From contig JANQTK010000112.1 in NCBI GenBank assembly GCA_030731695.1, positions 1 to 20,868 of the forward strand: a DNA stretch of 20,868 nucleotides. Direction: 5' to 3'. The notes below the pieces were generated by a model, which made no database searches, was not told where the DNA came from, and saw only the letters and a list, made by a program, of their open reading frames with translations. Of this stretch, positions 1 to 7,472 are shown one piece after another; the first letter of the stretch is position 1; the number at the start of each line of letters is the position of its first letter. A program made the position numbers and the translations under genes. This stretch comes from Polaribacter sp. Its GTDB lineage: Bacteria > Bacteroidota > Bacteroidia > Flavobacteriales > Flavobacteriaceae.

Positions 1-1064
1 CTTCTGCCATAGAATGTATGGGTTTTGCATTGCCATATAATTCATCAATTCCTGCTGAAAATCCAAATAAATTATCAGAAGCTGAACGTACTGCGTTGGC
101 AATCAAAAATTTATTAGAACTCGATTTAAAACCTTTGGATATCATTTCAAAAAAATCCTTAGAAAACGCGATTGCTATTGTAAATGCGTTAGGTGGATCA
201 ACAAATGCAGTATTGCACTTTTTAGCCATTGCTCATGCTGCTGATATTGAATTTACATTGGAAGATTTTCAAAGAGTTTCTGATAGAACACCTTTAATTG
301 CCGATTTAAAACCATCTGGAAAATACTTGATGGAAGACGTGCATGGTGTTGGAGGCACACCAGCCATCATGAAATATTTATTAGACAATGGGTATTTGCA
401 TGGAGACTGTTTAACGGTTACAGGAAAAACATTGGAAGAAAATTTAGCCCATGTTGAAGCAATGGAATTTGAAGATCAAGATGTGATTTATCCAAAAGAT
501 AAGGCTTTAAAATCATCAGGAAATATTCAAATCATTTATGGAAATCTGGCTACAGAAGGTGCTGTTGCTAAAATTTCTGGAAACGAAGGGTTGCTTTTTG
601 AAGGAAAAGCGGTGGTGTATGATGGAGAACAAGCTGCAAACACAGGAATTTCAAACGGAGAAGTTTCAAAAGGAGATGTAGTTGTGATTCGTTATGTAGG
701 TCCAAAAGGAGGTCCAGGAATGCCAGAAATGTTAAAACCAACCTCTTTAATTATGGGTGCAGGTTTAGGAAAAACAGTGGCATTGATTACAGATGGTCGT
801 TTTTCTGGAGGAACACATGGTTTTGTTGTTGGTCATATTACTCCTGAAGCACAATCTGGTGGTGCAATTGCTTTAGTTAAAACAGGTGATAAAATCAGAA
901 TTAGCGCAGAAGACAATTCCATAAATGTACTACTTTCAGATGAAGAACTGGCTCAAAGAAAAGCAACTTGGGTTGCACCTGCTCCAAAACATACCAAAGG
1001 AATATTATACAAATACGCAAAAACAGTGGCATCTGCATCCAAAGGATGTGTGACTGATTTGTAA
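1..1064 (+). CDS. ilvD: Dihydroxy-acid dehydratase, 5'-truncated by window edge
   Basis: IlvD removes water from 2,3-dihydroxy-isovalerate or 2,3-dihydroxy-3-methylvalerate to give the 2-oxo acid precursors of valine and isoleucine. It is a cytoplasmic iron-sulfur enzyme. The frame stays open to the left edge: codons from base 3 read SAIEC and then MGFALPYNSS, so the ATG at 18 is internal and not the true start. About 353 residues are present of a usual 555-560, so roughly the N-terminal third is missing. Family signatures seen are GGSTNAVLH, GNLATEGAVAKI, GPKGGPGMPEM and DGRFSGGTHGF; the Ser of GRFSG (bases 804-806) is the proposed catalytic base in this family. It is followed by ilvB after 93 bases, so it is probably an early gene of the ilv operon. 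The stop is TAA at 1062-1064. Confidence 0.97.
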   Translation, partial: SAIECMGFALPYNSSIPAENPNKLSEAERTALAIKNLLELDLKPLDIISKKSLENAIAIVNALGGSTNAVLHFLAIAHAADIEFTLEDFQRVSDRTPLIADLKPSGKYLMEDVHGVGGTPAIMKYLLDNGYLHGDCLTVTGKTLEENLAHVEAMEFEDQDVIYPKDKALKSSGNIQIIYGNLATEGAVAKISGNEGLLFEGKAVVYDGEQAANTGISNGEVSKGDVVVIRYVGPKGGPGMPEMLKPTSLIMGAGLGKTVALITDGRFSGGTHGFVVGHITPEAQSGGAIALVKTGDKIRISAEDNSINVLLSDEELAQRKATWVAPAPKHTKGILYKYAKTVASASKGCVTDL

Positions 1065-1157
1065 AAAGAATAAAGAAACAAGAGAAAAGAAAATAGAAAT
1101 TATACGAGACAAAAGTCTTTGCGCTCTTTTCTTTCTTCTCTAATCAAAAAATAAAAT
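1065..1157 (+). other. ilvD-ilvB gap with purine-then-pyrimidine stem
   Basis: This 93-base gap starts as an almost pure A/G tract (about 1065-1098) and ends as a pyrimidine tract (about 1120-1141). A small AGAC/GTCT hairpin with an AAAA loop sits between them. The two tracts can pair imperfectly, with AGAAAAGAAAA facing TTTTCTTTCT and one bulge, to make a long weak stem. I see no promoter motif and no leader peptide rich in branched-chain residues. The function is unknown. Confidence 0.35.
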
Positions 1158-2891
1158 ATGGAAACACAAACCATAACAAAAACAAAAAACACGACCAAAG
1201 TTACAGAACGTATTTCTGGAAGTGAAGCAATCGTACGATGTTTGATTGAAGAGGGTGTAGATATCATTTACGGATATCCTGGAGGTGCAATTATGCCAGT
1301 ATATGACGAATTGTATAAATACCAAGATAAAATTCATCATGTGTTAACACGTCATGAACAAGGAGCTACACATGCTGCTCAAGGTTATGCACGTATTTCT
1401 GGAAAAGTAGGAGTTGCCATTGCAACTTCTGGCCCAGGAGCAACCAATTTAATTACTGGAATTGCAGATGCGCAAATCGATTCTACGCCAATGGTTTGTA
1501 TCACAGGTCAAGTGGCTTCTCATTTGTTAGGAAGTGATGCTTTTCAAGAAACTGATATTGTGGGAATTTCTACGCCAATTACCAAATGGAATTGCCAAGT
1601 TACCAAAGCTGAAGACATTCCAAGTGTGCTTGCAAAAGCATTTTATATTGCAAAAAGTGGTAGACCAGGTCCTGTTTTGGTTGATATTACAAAGGATGCT
1701 CAGTTCAGTGAACTCGATTTTTCGTATGAAAAATGCACCAAAGTTCGCAGTTATAATCCTGTTCCAAAAACGGATATTGCCACTGTTGAAGAAGCTGCAA
1801 AACTCATTAATGCTGCTAAAAAACCATTCATTGTTTGGGGACAAGGAGTTATTTTGGGAAAGGCAGAAAATCAATTGAAAGCCGTTGTTGAAAAAGCAGG
1901 AATTCCTGCAGCTTGGACAATTTTAGGTGCTTCTGCAATTCCAACTTCTCATCCTTTGAATGTGGGAATGGTTGGAATGCATGGAAATTATGCACCAAAT
2001 ATCTTAACCAATCAATGTGATGTGCTCATTGCCATTGGAATGCGTTTTGACGACAGAGTTACTGGAAGTTTGAATACATATGCCAAACAAGCAAAAATCA
2101 TTCACTTTGAAATTGATCCTGCTGAGGTTGATAAAAACGTAAAAACAGATGTGGCTGTTTTAGGAGATGCAAAAGCGAGTTTAGAAATGTTGTTGCCTTT
2201 ATTGAATGAAAATTCACATACTGAGTGGCATCAAAAATTCAAAGATTTGTATGAAATCGAATATGAAAAAGTTATTAAACACGATTTGTATCCAACAAAA
2301 GAAGGCTTAACAATGGGCGAAGTGTTGAAAGAAATCAATATTCAAAGCAAAGGAAATGCTGCTATTGTTAGTGACGTTGGTCAGCATCAGATGATTGCTT
2401 GCAGATATGCTGAATTTAATGAATCAAAAAGCAATATTACCTCTGGTGGATTAGGAACTATGGGTTTTGGATTGCCAGCAGCTATTGGAGCTAAAATGGC
2501 AGCTCCTGATCGTGAAGTAGTTTCAATTTCTGGTGATGGAGGATATCAAATGACCATTCAAGAATTGGGAACCATTTTTCAGCAAAAAGCGGCAGTAAAA
2601 ATTGTGGTATTGAACAATGATTTTTTAGGAATGGTGCGTCAATGGCAACAATTGTTTTTTGATAAAAGATACGCTTCCACAGAAATGGTAAATCCAAATT
2701 TTGTAGCAATTGCTGAAGGATATTATATCAAAGGTAAAAAAGTAACAAAACGCGAAGAATTGGCGCCTGCAGTGGCAGAAATGATGGCAAGTAAAGAAGC
2801 CTATTTTCTAGAAGTTTGTGTGGAAAAAGAAGACAACGTTTTTCCTATGATTCCTTCTGGAGCAAGCGTTTCTGATATAAGGCTTGAGTAA
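1158..2891 (+). CDS. ilvB: Acetolactate synthase, large (catalytic) subunit
   Basis: This thiamine diphosphate enzyme condenses two pyruvates to 2-acetolactate (valine/leucine route), or pyruvate with 2-oxobutyrate to 2-aceto-2-hydroxybutyrate (isoleucine route). At 577 residues it has normal family length. The N-terminal PYR domain has YGYPGGAIMPVYDEL and the activating Glu at E67 in RHEQGATHAAQGYAR. The central domain that binds FAD in this family follows, with GMRFDDRVTG. The C-terminal PP domain carries the ThDP/Mg motif from GDG (459-461) to NN (486-487), then FLGMVRQWQ. The chosen ATG follows an A-rich leader with no strong Shine-Dalgarno site, as is usual in Bacteroidota. The small subunit gene lies 88 bases downstream, which supports the biosynthetic enzyme over a catabolic or pyruvate-oxidase-like relative. 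Confidence 0.97.
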   Translation: METQTITKTKNTTKVTERISGSEAIVRCLIEEGVDIIYGYPGGAIMPVYDELYKYQDKIHHVLTRHEQGATHAAQGYARISGKVGVAIATSGPGATNLITGIADAQIDSTPMVCITGQVASHLLGSDAFQETDIVGISTPITKWNCQVTKAEDIPSVLAKAFYIAKSGRPGPVLVDITKDAQFSELDFSYEKCTKVRSYNPVPKTDIATVEEAAKLINAAKKPFIVWGQGVILGKAENQLKAVVEKAGIPAAWTILGASAIPTSHPLNVGMVGMHGNYAPNILTNQCDVLIAIGMRFDDRVTGSLNTYAKQAKIIHFEIDPAEVDKNVKTDVAVLGDAKASLEMLLPLLNENSHTEWHQKFKDLYEIEYEKVIKHDLYPTKEGLTMGEVLKEINIQSKGNAAIVSDVGQHQMIACRYAEFNESKSNITSGGLGTMGFGLPAAIGAKMAAPDREVVSISGDGGYQMTIQELGTIFQQKAAVKIVVLNNDFLGMVRQWQQLFFDKRYASTEMVNPNFVAIAEGYYIKGKKVTKREELAPAVAEMMASKEAYFLEVCVEKEDNVFPMIPSGASVSDIRLE

Positions 2892-2979
2892 ATAATAAAG
2901 AAAAGAGAAAAAAGAAAAAAGATAAAGAGATGGGTAAAAAACTTTGAAGCTTTAATCTTTAAACCTTGAACTTACAAGT
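2892..2979 (+). other. ilvB-ilvN gap, purine-rich tract
   Basis: This 88-base gap again starts, right after the stop codon, with an A/G-only stretch of tandem GAAAA-like units. A T-richer half follows (about 2943-2979). It resembles the start of the ilvD-ilvB gap. No hairpin terminator or promoter consensus is visible, so read-through from ilvB into ilvN is expected. Confidence 0.35.
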
Positions 2980-3513
2980 ATGAACACAGAAAAACAATTA
3001 TATACAGTATCCATTTATACGGAAAACAACATTGGATTGCTCAATCGAATTTCGGCAATTTTCCAACGAAGACACATCAATATTGAGAGTTTAAATACGT
3101 CTCCATCTGAAATTGAGGGCGTGTCAAGATTCACAATTGTGGTATATATGGACGAAGTTGGGATGAAAAAAATCATCGGTCAAATTGACAAACAAGTGGA
3201 GGTGATCAAAGCATTTTTTCATACTGAAGAAGAAACAATTTATCAAGTTTCTGGCTTGTTTAAAATAAAATCTGAATTGTTGTTTGAAGAACGCCAAATT
3301 CAAAATATCATCAAAGAAAGCAATGCACGAATTGTCACTGTAAACAAAGTGTTTTTTGTCCTAGAAAAATCAGGAAAAAGAGAGGAGTTAAAAGAATTAT
3401 ACGAAAAATTAGCCGTTTTTGGCATCATGCAATACACTCGTTCAGGAAGAATTGCTGTAACCAAAGACGAAATGAAAATATCAAAAATGCTTCAAGCATT
3501 CAACAACAATTAA
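2980..3513 (+). CDS. ilvN: Acetolactate synthase, small (regulatory) subunit
   Basis: This is the regulatory partner of IlvB. It stimulates the large subunit and usually confers feedback inhibition by valine. An N-terminal ACT domain (about residues 7-80) has the ligand-loop pattern NNIGLLNRISAIFQRRHINI. The rest (about 85-165) matches the small-subunit C-terminal domain, including KSGKREELKELYEKLAVFGI and YTRSGRIAVTK. At 177 residues it is close to the usual 160-175. It sits between ilvB and ilvC, only 10 bases before ilvC, so it is almost certainly co-transcribed and perhaps translationally linked. Some genomes call this ilvH; which name applies cannot be settled from sequence alone. Confidence 0.95.
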   Translation: MNTEKQLYTVSIYTENNIGLLNRISAIFQRRHINIESLNTSPSEIEGVSRFTIVVYMDEVGMKKIIGQIDKQVEVIKAFFHTEEETIYQVSGLFKIKSELLFEERQIQNIIKESNARIVTVNKVFFVLEKSGKREELKELYEKLAVFGIMQYTRSGRIAVTKDEMKISKMLQAFNNN

Positions 3514-3523
3514 AACCAAAAAA

Positions 3524-4999
3524 ATGTCAAATTATTTCAACACATTAACTTTAAGAGAAAAATTAGAACAACTAGGAAAATGTCGTTTTATGGACGCTTC
3601 AGAATTTGAAGATGGCGTAAATGCATTGATAGGAAAAAAAATAGTCATTGTAGGTTGTGGCGCACAAGGTTTGAACCAAGGTCTAAACATGAGAGATTCA
3701 GGTTTGGATATTTCGTATGCGTTAAGACAAGCTGCTATTGATCAAAAAAGAGATTCATTTGTAAATGCGTCATCAAACGGATTTACAGTAGGAACCTATG
3801 AAGAATTATTGCCAACTGCAGATTTGGTCATCAATTTAACTCCTGATAAACAACACACAAACGTGGTGAATTCAGTAATGCATTTGATGAAAAAAGGCGC
3901 TACTTTAAGTTATTCTCACGGATTTAATATTGTAGAAGAAGGCATGCAAATCCGTAAAGATTTAACCGTAATTATGGTGGCTCCAAAATGTCCAGGATCA
4001 GAAGTTCGTGAAGAATACAAACGTGGATTTGGAGTTCCAACTTTAATAGCTGTGCATCCTGAAAACGATCCAGAACAAAAAGGTTGGGTTCAAGCAAAAG
4101 CGTACGCAGTTGCCACTGGAGGCCATAAAGCAGGTGTGTTAGCATCATCTTTTGTGGCAGAAGTAAAATCGGATTTGATGGGTGAACAAACCATTTTATG
4201 TGGATTATTGCAAACTGGTGCCATTTTATCTTTTGACAAAATGGTGGCTGAAGGAATTGACGCAAGTTATGCAGCAAAATTAATTCAATATGGTTGGGAA
4301 ACAGTTACTGAAGCCCTTAAACATGGAGGAATCACAAACATGATGGATCGTTTGTCTAATCCTGCAAAAATAAAAGCATTCGAACTTTCAGAAGAATTAA
4401 AAACCATTATGCGTCCATTATTTCAAAAACATATGGATGATATCATGACAGGTCATTTTTCAAAAACTATGATGGAAGATTGGGCAAATGATGATAAAAA
4501 CTTATTAACTTGGAGAGCTGCTACTGGCGAAACTGCTTTTGAAAAACAAACGATTACTTCTCAAGAAATTTCAGAACAAGAGTATTTTGATCACGGAACT
4601 TTATTGGTTGCTTTTGTAAGAGCAGGAGTTGAATTAGCCTTCGAATCTATGACTGAATCTGGAATTATTGATGCCTCTGCGTATTACGAATCTTTGCACG
4701 AAACTCCGTTAATTGCCAATACAATTGCACGTAAAAAATTATACGAAATGAATCGTGTGATTTCTGATACAGCTGAATATGGTTGTTATTTGTTTGATCA
4801 CGCTTGTAAACCTTTGTTAGCTGATTTTATGAAAACCGTTTCAACAGATGTGATTGGAAAAAAATTCACCACCAAAAATGATGTTGATAACAAACAATTA
4901 ATTGCAGTAAATAAAGCGATTAGAAATCATCCAGTGGAAAAAATTGGAGCAACTTTAAGAGCTTCCATGACTGCAATGAAAGTAGTAAAAACAGTTTAA
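3524..4999 (+). CDS. ilvC: Ketol-acid reductoisomerase, long (class II) form
   Basis: IlvC isomerises and reduces 2-acetolactate (or acetohydroxybutyrate) with NADPH and Mg2+ to the dihydroxy acid used by IlvD. At 491 residues it is the long class II form, the same length as the E. coli enzyme. The key positions also fall at the E. coli numbers: Rossmann GCGAQG at 44-49, NADPH-phosphate contacts R68, R76 and S78, catalytic H132 and K155, and metal ligands D217 and E221. Retention of R68, R76 and S78 argues for NADPH over NADH. It is the last gene of the operon and is followed within 25 bases by a strong terminator. No leu genes or ilvA follow directly. Confidence 0.98.
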   Translation: MSNYFNTLTLREKLEQLGKCRFMDASEFEDGVNALIGKKIVIVGCGAQGLNQGLNMRDSGLDISYALRQAAIDQKRDSFVNASSNGFTVGTYEELLPTADLVINLTPDKQHTNVVNSVMHLMKKGATLSYSHGFNIVEEGMQIRKDLTVIMVAPKCPGSEVREEYKRGFGVPTLIAVHPENDPEQKGWVQAKAYAVATGGHKAGVLASSFVAEVKSDLMGEQTILCGLLQTGAILSFDKMVAEGIDASYAAKLIQYGWETVTEALKHGGITNMMDRLSNPAKIKAFELSEELKTIMRPLFQKHMDDIMTGHFSKTMMEDWANDDKNLLTWRAATGETAFEKQTITSQEISEQEYFDHGTLLVAFVRAGVELAFESMTESGIIDASAYYESLHETPLIANTIARKKLYEMNRVISDTAEYGCYLFDHACKPLLADFMKTVSTDVIGKKFTTKNDVDNKQLIAVNKAIRNHPVEKIGATLRASMTAMKVVKTV

Positions 5000-5021
5000 T
5001 CTATATCGAATAATTAAAACT

Positions 5022-5057
5022 AAAAAAGCATCTTTTCATTGTAAAAGATGCTTTTTT
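5022..5057 (+). terminator. Rho-independent terminator of the ilv operon
   Basis: A perfect 15-bp inverted repeat (5022-5036 against 5043-5057) has core GCATCTTTT/AAAAGATGC and a 6-base CATTGT loop. A-tracts and T-tracts of six extend the arms. The T run follows the GC-containing core in the plus direction and lies 23 bases after the ilvC stop. Confidence 0.9.
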
Positions 5058-5169
5058 AATTCAAAAACCCGAAATGCTTTTCGTGATTTTTCTTGCTTTT
5101 TCTAGTTTAAATCATAAAAAGTGAACTTATTTTTTGTTACTTTGATTTCTAAAATTCAATATCTTTTTT

Positions 5170-6762
5170 ATGGAAATTACATTTAAAGAAATTCCTAATG
5201 AGTTTAAAATTGATGCTTTATTGCATCAAAATACGTATTTAGTTGATGGCATTTTAAAAGAATGGAAAGGAAAAACAGCCAATGTTTTTTCAACCATTTC
5301 TTCTACAAAAGAATACCAACCAACATTATTAGGAACAGTTCCTGATTTAGGCGAAAGTGAAGCTTTAGAAGCGCTGCATGCAGCTGAAAAAGCCTATGAT
5401 CGCGGACAAGGTTTGTGGCCAACAATGAAAGTTGCAGACAGAATTGCAGCCATGGAAAAGTTTGTTTCGCAAATGAAAACCAAACGTGAGGAAATCGTAA
5501 AACTATTGATGTGGGAAATAGGAAAAACCTTACCAGATTCACAAAAAGAGTTTGACAGAACTGTAGAATACATTTACGATACCATTGAAGATTATAAAAA
5601 AATGGACAGAACTTCTGCCAAGTTTGAGAAAAATGCAGGAGTTTATGCACACATCAGACGAGGACCTTTGGGAGTTGTATTGTGTTTAGGCCCTTATAAT
5701 TATCCTTTGAACGAAACATTTGCTTTGTTGATTCCGGCATTAATTATGGGAAATACAGCCATTTTTAAACCAGCAAAACACGGCGTTTTATTATTGTCTC
5801 CTTTAATGGAAGCGTTTCAAAACAGCTTTCCAGCAGGAGTTGTAAACATTATTTATGGTCGTGGAAGAACATTGGCTACTCCGATTATGGAAACTGGAAA
5901 AGTGGATGTTTTAGCTTTGATCGGAAATAGCAAATCAGCAAATTCTATTCAGGCAAATCATCCAAATAAAAACAGATTGCGTTTGGTATTAGGTTTAGAA
6001 GCTAAGAATCCTGCAATTGTTTTGCCAGATGCCGATTTAGATTTGGCAATAAGCGAATGTATTGTTGGTACAACGTCTTTCAACGGTCAGCGTTGTACAG
6101 CCTTAAAAGTGGTGTATGTTCATGAGGATATTGTTACTGAATTCAACAAGCGTTTTGCCGCTAAAGTAGATGCTTTAAAATTTGGAAATCCTTGGGAAAA
6201 TGGCGTTCAATTAACGCCTTTACCAGAACCAGAAAAACCAGCGTATATTCAAGAATTGATTGATGATGCAACCAAAAAAGGCGCAAAAATCATCAATGAA
6301 AAAGGAGGAAAAACCACTGAAAATTATATTTTTCCTGCAGTGTTATATCCTGTTTCTAAAAACATGCGAGTTTTTGAAGAAGAGCAATTTGGGCCAGTAA
6401 TTCCTGTGCTTTCTTTCAAAGATATTCAAGAGCCGCTGAATGATATGGCTGAATCAAATTATGGTCAACAAGTGAGTGTTTTTGGAAGTGATGTAAAAAC
6501 ATTAGCGCCTTTGATTGATACGTTAGTGAATTTAGTTTGTAGAGTAAATTTGAATAGTTCATGTCAAAGAGGTCCAGATGTGTATCCTTTTACAGGACGA
6601 AAAGACTCGGCAGTTGCCACCTTGAGTGTGTATGATGCTTTGCGTTCGTTCTCAATTCGAACTTTTGTGGCTTCTAAAGATTCTGCTTATAACAATGCTA
6701 TTTTACAAGAATTATTGGACACAAAATCATCTAACTTTATCAACACAGATTATATTTTGTAA
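5170..6762 (+). CDS. gapN: GapN-like NADP-dependent glyceraldehyde-3-phosphate dehydrogenase (ALDH family)
   Basis: This aldehyde dehydrogenase superfamily protein is probably the non-phosphorylating enzyme that oxidises glyceraldehyde-3-phosphate directly to 3-phosphoglycerate, giving NADPH without ATP. Visible ALDH elements are PYNYPL with the oxyanion Asn N177, cofactor-site FKPAKHG, nucleophile C309 in FNGQRCTALK, and FEEEQFGPV (402-410). The C-terminal CQRGPDVYPFTGRKDSA (from C465) closely resembles the substrate-loop region of plant and streptococcal GapN and is the main reason for the GapN call. At 530 residues it is longer than the usual 475-500. One key deviation stands out: the canonical ELGGK general-base motif reads GLEAK, so Gly275 replaces the Glu and E277 lies two residues nearer the Lys. 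It is a single gene flanked by terminators. The substrate is inferred. Confidence 0.8.
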   Translation: MEITFKEIPNEFKIDALLHQNTYLVDGILKEWKGKTANVFSTISSTKEYQPTLLGTVPDLGESEALEALHAAEKAYDRGQGLWPTMKVADRIAAMEKFVSQMKTKREEIVKLLMWEIGKTLPDSQKEFDRTVEYIYDTIEDYKKMDRTSAKFEKNAGVYAHIRRGPLGVVLCLGPYNYPLNETFALLIPALIMGNTAIFKPAKHGVLLLSPLMEAFQNSFPAGVVNIIYGRGRTLATPIMETGKVDVLALIGNSKSANSIQANHPNKNRLRLVLGLEAKNPAIVLPDADLDLAISECIVGTTSFNGQRCTALKVVYVHEDIVTEFNKRFAAKVDALKFGNPWENGVQLTPLPEPEKPAYIQELIDDATKKGAKIINEKGGKTTENYIFPAVLYPVSKNMRVFEEEQFGPVIPVLSFKDIQEPLNDMAESNYGQQVSVFGSDVKTLAPLIDTLVNLVCRVNLNSSCQRGPDVYPFTGRKDSAVATLSVYDALRSFSIRTFVASKDSAYNNAILQELLDTKSSNFINTDYIL

Positions 6763-6786
6763 AAGAGAAACTCTTATATAAAAGTT

Positions 6787-6823
6787 AAAAGCCACTTTTT
6801 CAAATCTGAAAATAGTGGCTTTT
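6787..6823 (+). terminator. Rho-independent terminator after gapN
   Basis: The outer stem AAAAGCCACT (6787-6796) pairs with AGTGGCTTTT (6814-6823). It is extended inward by TTTTCA/TGAAAA around an AATC loop, with one unpaired T at 6813. A run of T continues to 6828. It lies 24 bases after the gapN stop. Confidence 0.9.
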
Positions 6824-6827
6824 TTTT

Positions 6828-6835
6828 TATATTTG
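6828..6835 (+). promoter_or_regulatory. Putative promoter -7 box for the four-helix-bundle gene
   Basis: TATATTTG fits the Bacteroidota -7 consensus TAnnTTTG exactly and lies 25 bases before the ATG at 6861. No TTG box stands 17-23 bases upstream, where the gapN terminator lies, so support is moderate. The box begins on the last T of the terminator U-tract. Confidence 0.4.
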
Positions 6836-6860
6836 TAAGAAATGTATAAATCACATAATT

Positions 6861-7472
6861 ATGAATTTTTACGATAAAGTAAAATGGGTTTTAGGGATTT
6901 TAATGGTTTTTGTACTCATCATCACTACCAATCTTTTAGATAAAAATAATTTTATCAGAGTAAAAGATTCTGTAGTTTCAATTTATGAGGATAGATTGAT
7001 TGCCAATGATTTGATTTTTGAAATTGCAAAATCTATCAAACAGAAAGAGATTGCGATTGTTACCTCAAATGCAACTTTTTTTGATGAAACGAACAAATCA
7101 GAAAATAAGAACATTCAATTTTATATTGATAAATACGAAGAAACCAAACTTACTTCGGAAGAACGAACTGTTTTTAATCAATTTAAAGCAAATATTGATA
7201 ATCTTAAAATAAAAGAAAGCGAATTCGTTCAAAATGGAATGAATGATAAAAGCAATCTTTTAAAATTACTTTTTGAAATTGATGAAAATTTATACGACTT
7301 AACCAAAATTCAATTAAATGAAGGGCGAAAACAAATGTCCATCAGTCAAAAAGCCATTGATACTGTCGAATTATTTACACAAATTGAAATTTATTTATTG
7401 GTGTTTTTAGCAATTGTTGTGCAAGTAATTGTAATGTACAATCCTAAAAAAGAGAAATCAAAATCAGCTTAA
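6861..7472 (+). CDS. Membrane protein with a four-helix-bundle chemoreceptor-type sensory domain, no output domain
   Basis: I do not recognise a named gene. The 203-residue product has an N-terminal membrane segment (about 9-25), a polar, mostly helical, Lys/Glu/Asn-rich extracytoplasmic region (about 28-172), a second membrane segment (about 176-194) and a short basic tail, PKKEKSKSA. This layout, plus the start DKVKWVLGILMVFVLIITTN and a spaced run of amphipathic helices, resembles the periplasmic four-helix-bundle sensory module of methyl-accepting chemotaxis proteins. There is no HAMP, kinase or signalling domain, so any signal must pass to a partner protein. It lies between a terminator and a convergent universal stress protein gene, and its stop overlaps that gene's stop. 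Family assignment is by architecture and is moderately sure; the function is unknown. Confidence 0.75.
   Translation: MNFYDKVKWVLGILMVFVLIITTNLLDKNNFIRVKDSVVSIYEDRLIANDLIFEIAKSIKQKEIAIVTSNATFFDETNKSENKNIQFYIDKYEETKLTSEERTVFNQFKANIDNLKIKESEFVQNGMNDKSNLLKLLFEIDENLYDLTKIQLNEGRKQMSISQKAIDTVELFTQIEIYLLVFLAIVVQVIVMYNPKKEKSKSA

Noticed and set aside
18..20. ATG at 18 as the true start of ilvD
   Set aside because: The frame is open upstream to the window edge with family-like residues (SAIEC), and the product from 18 would lack a third of the enzyme. It is an internal Met.
2930..2947. Five-codon frame Met-Gly-Lys-Lys-Leu-stop in the ilvB-ilvN gap as an attenuation leader peptide
   Set aside because: It has only one branched-chain codon, no following terminator or alternative stem, and lies inside the operon and not before it.
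5137..5144. TTACTTTG as a promoter box for gapN
   Set aside because: It has one mismatch to TAnnTTTG at the important second base and no TTG box at the right distance. The gene must have a promoter between 5058 and 5169, but I cannot place it.
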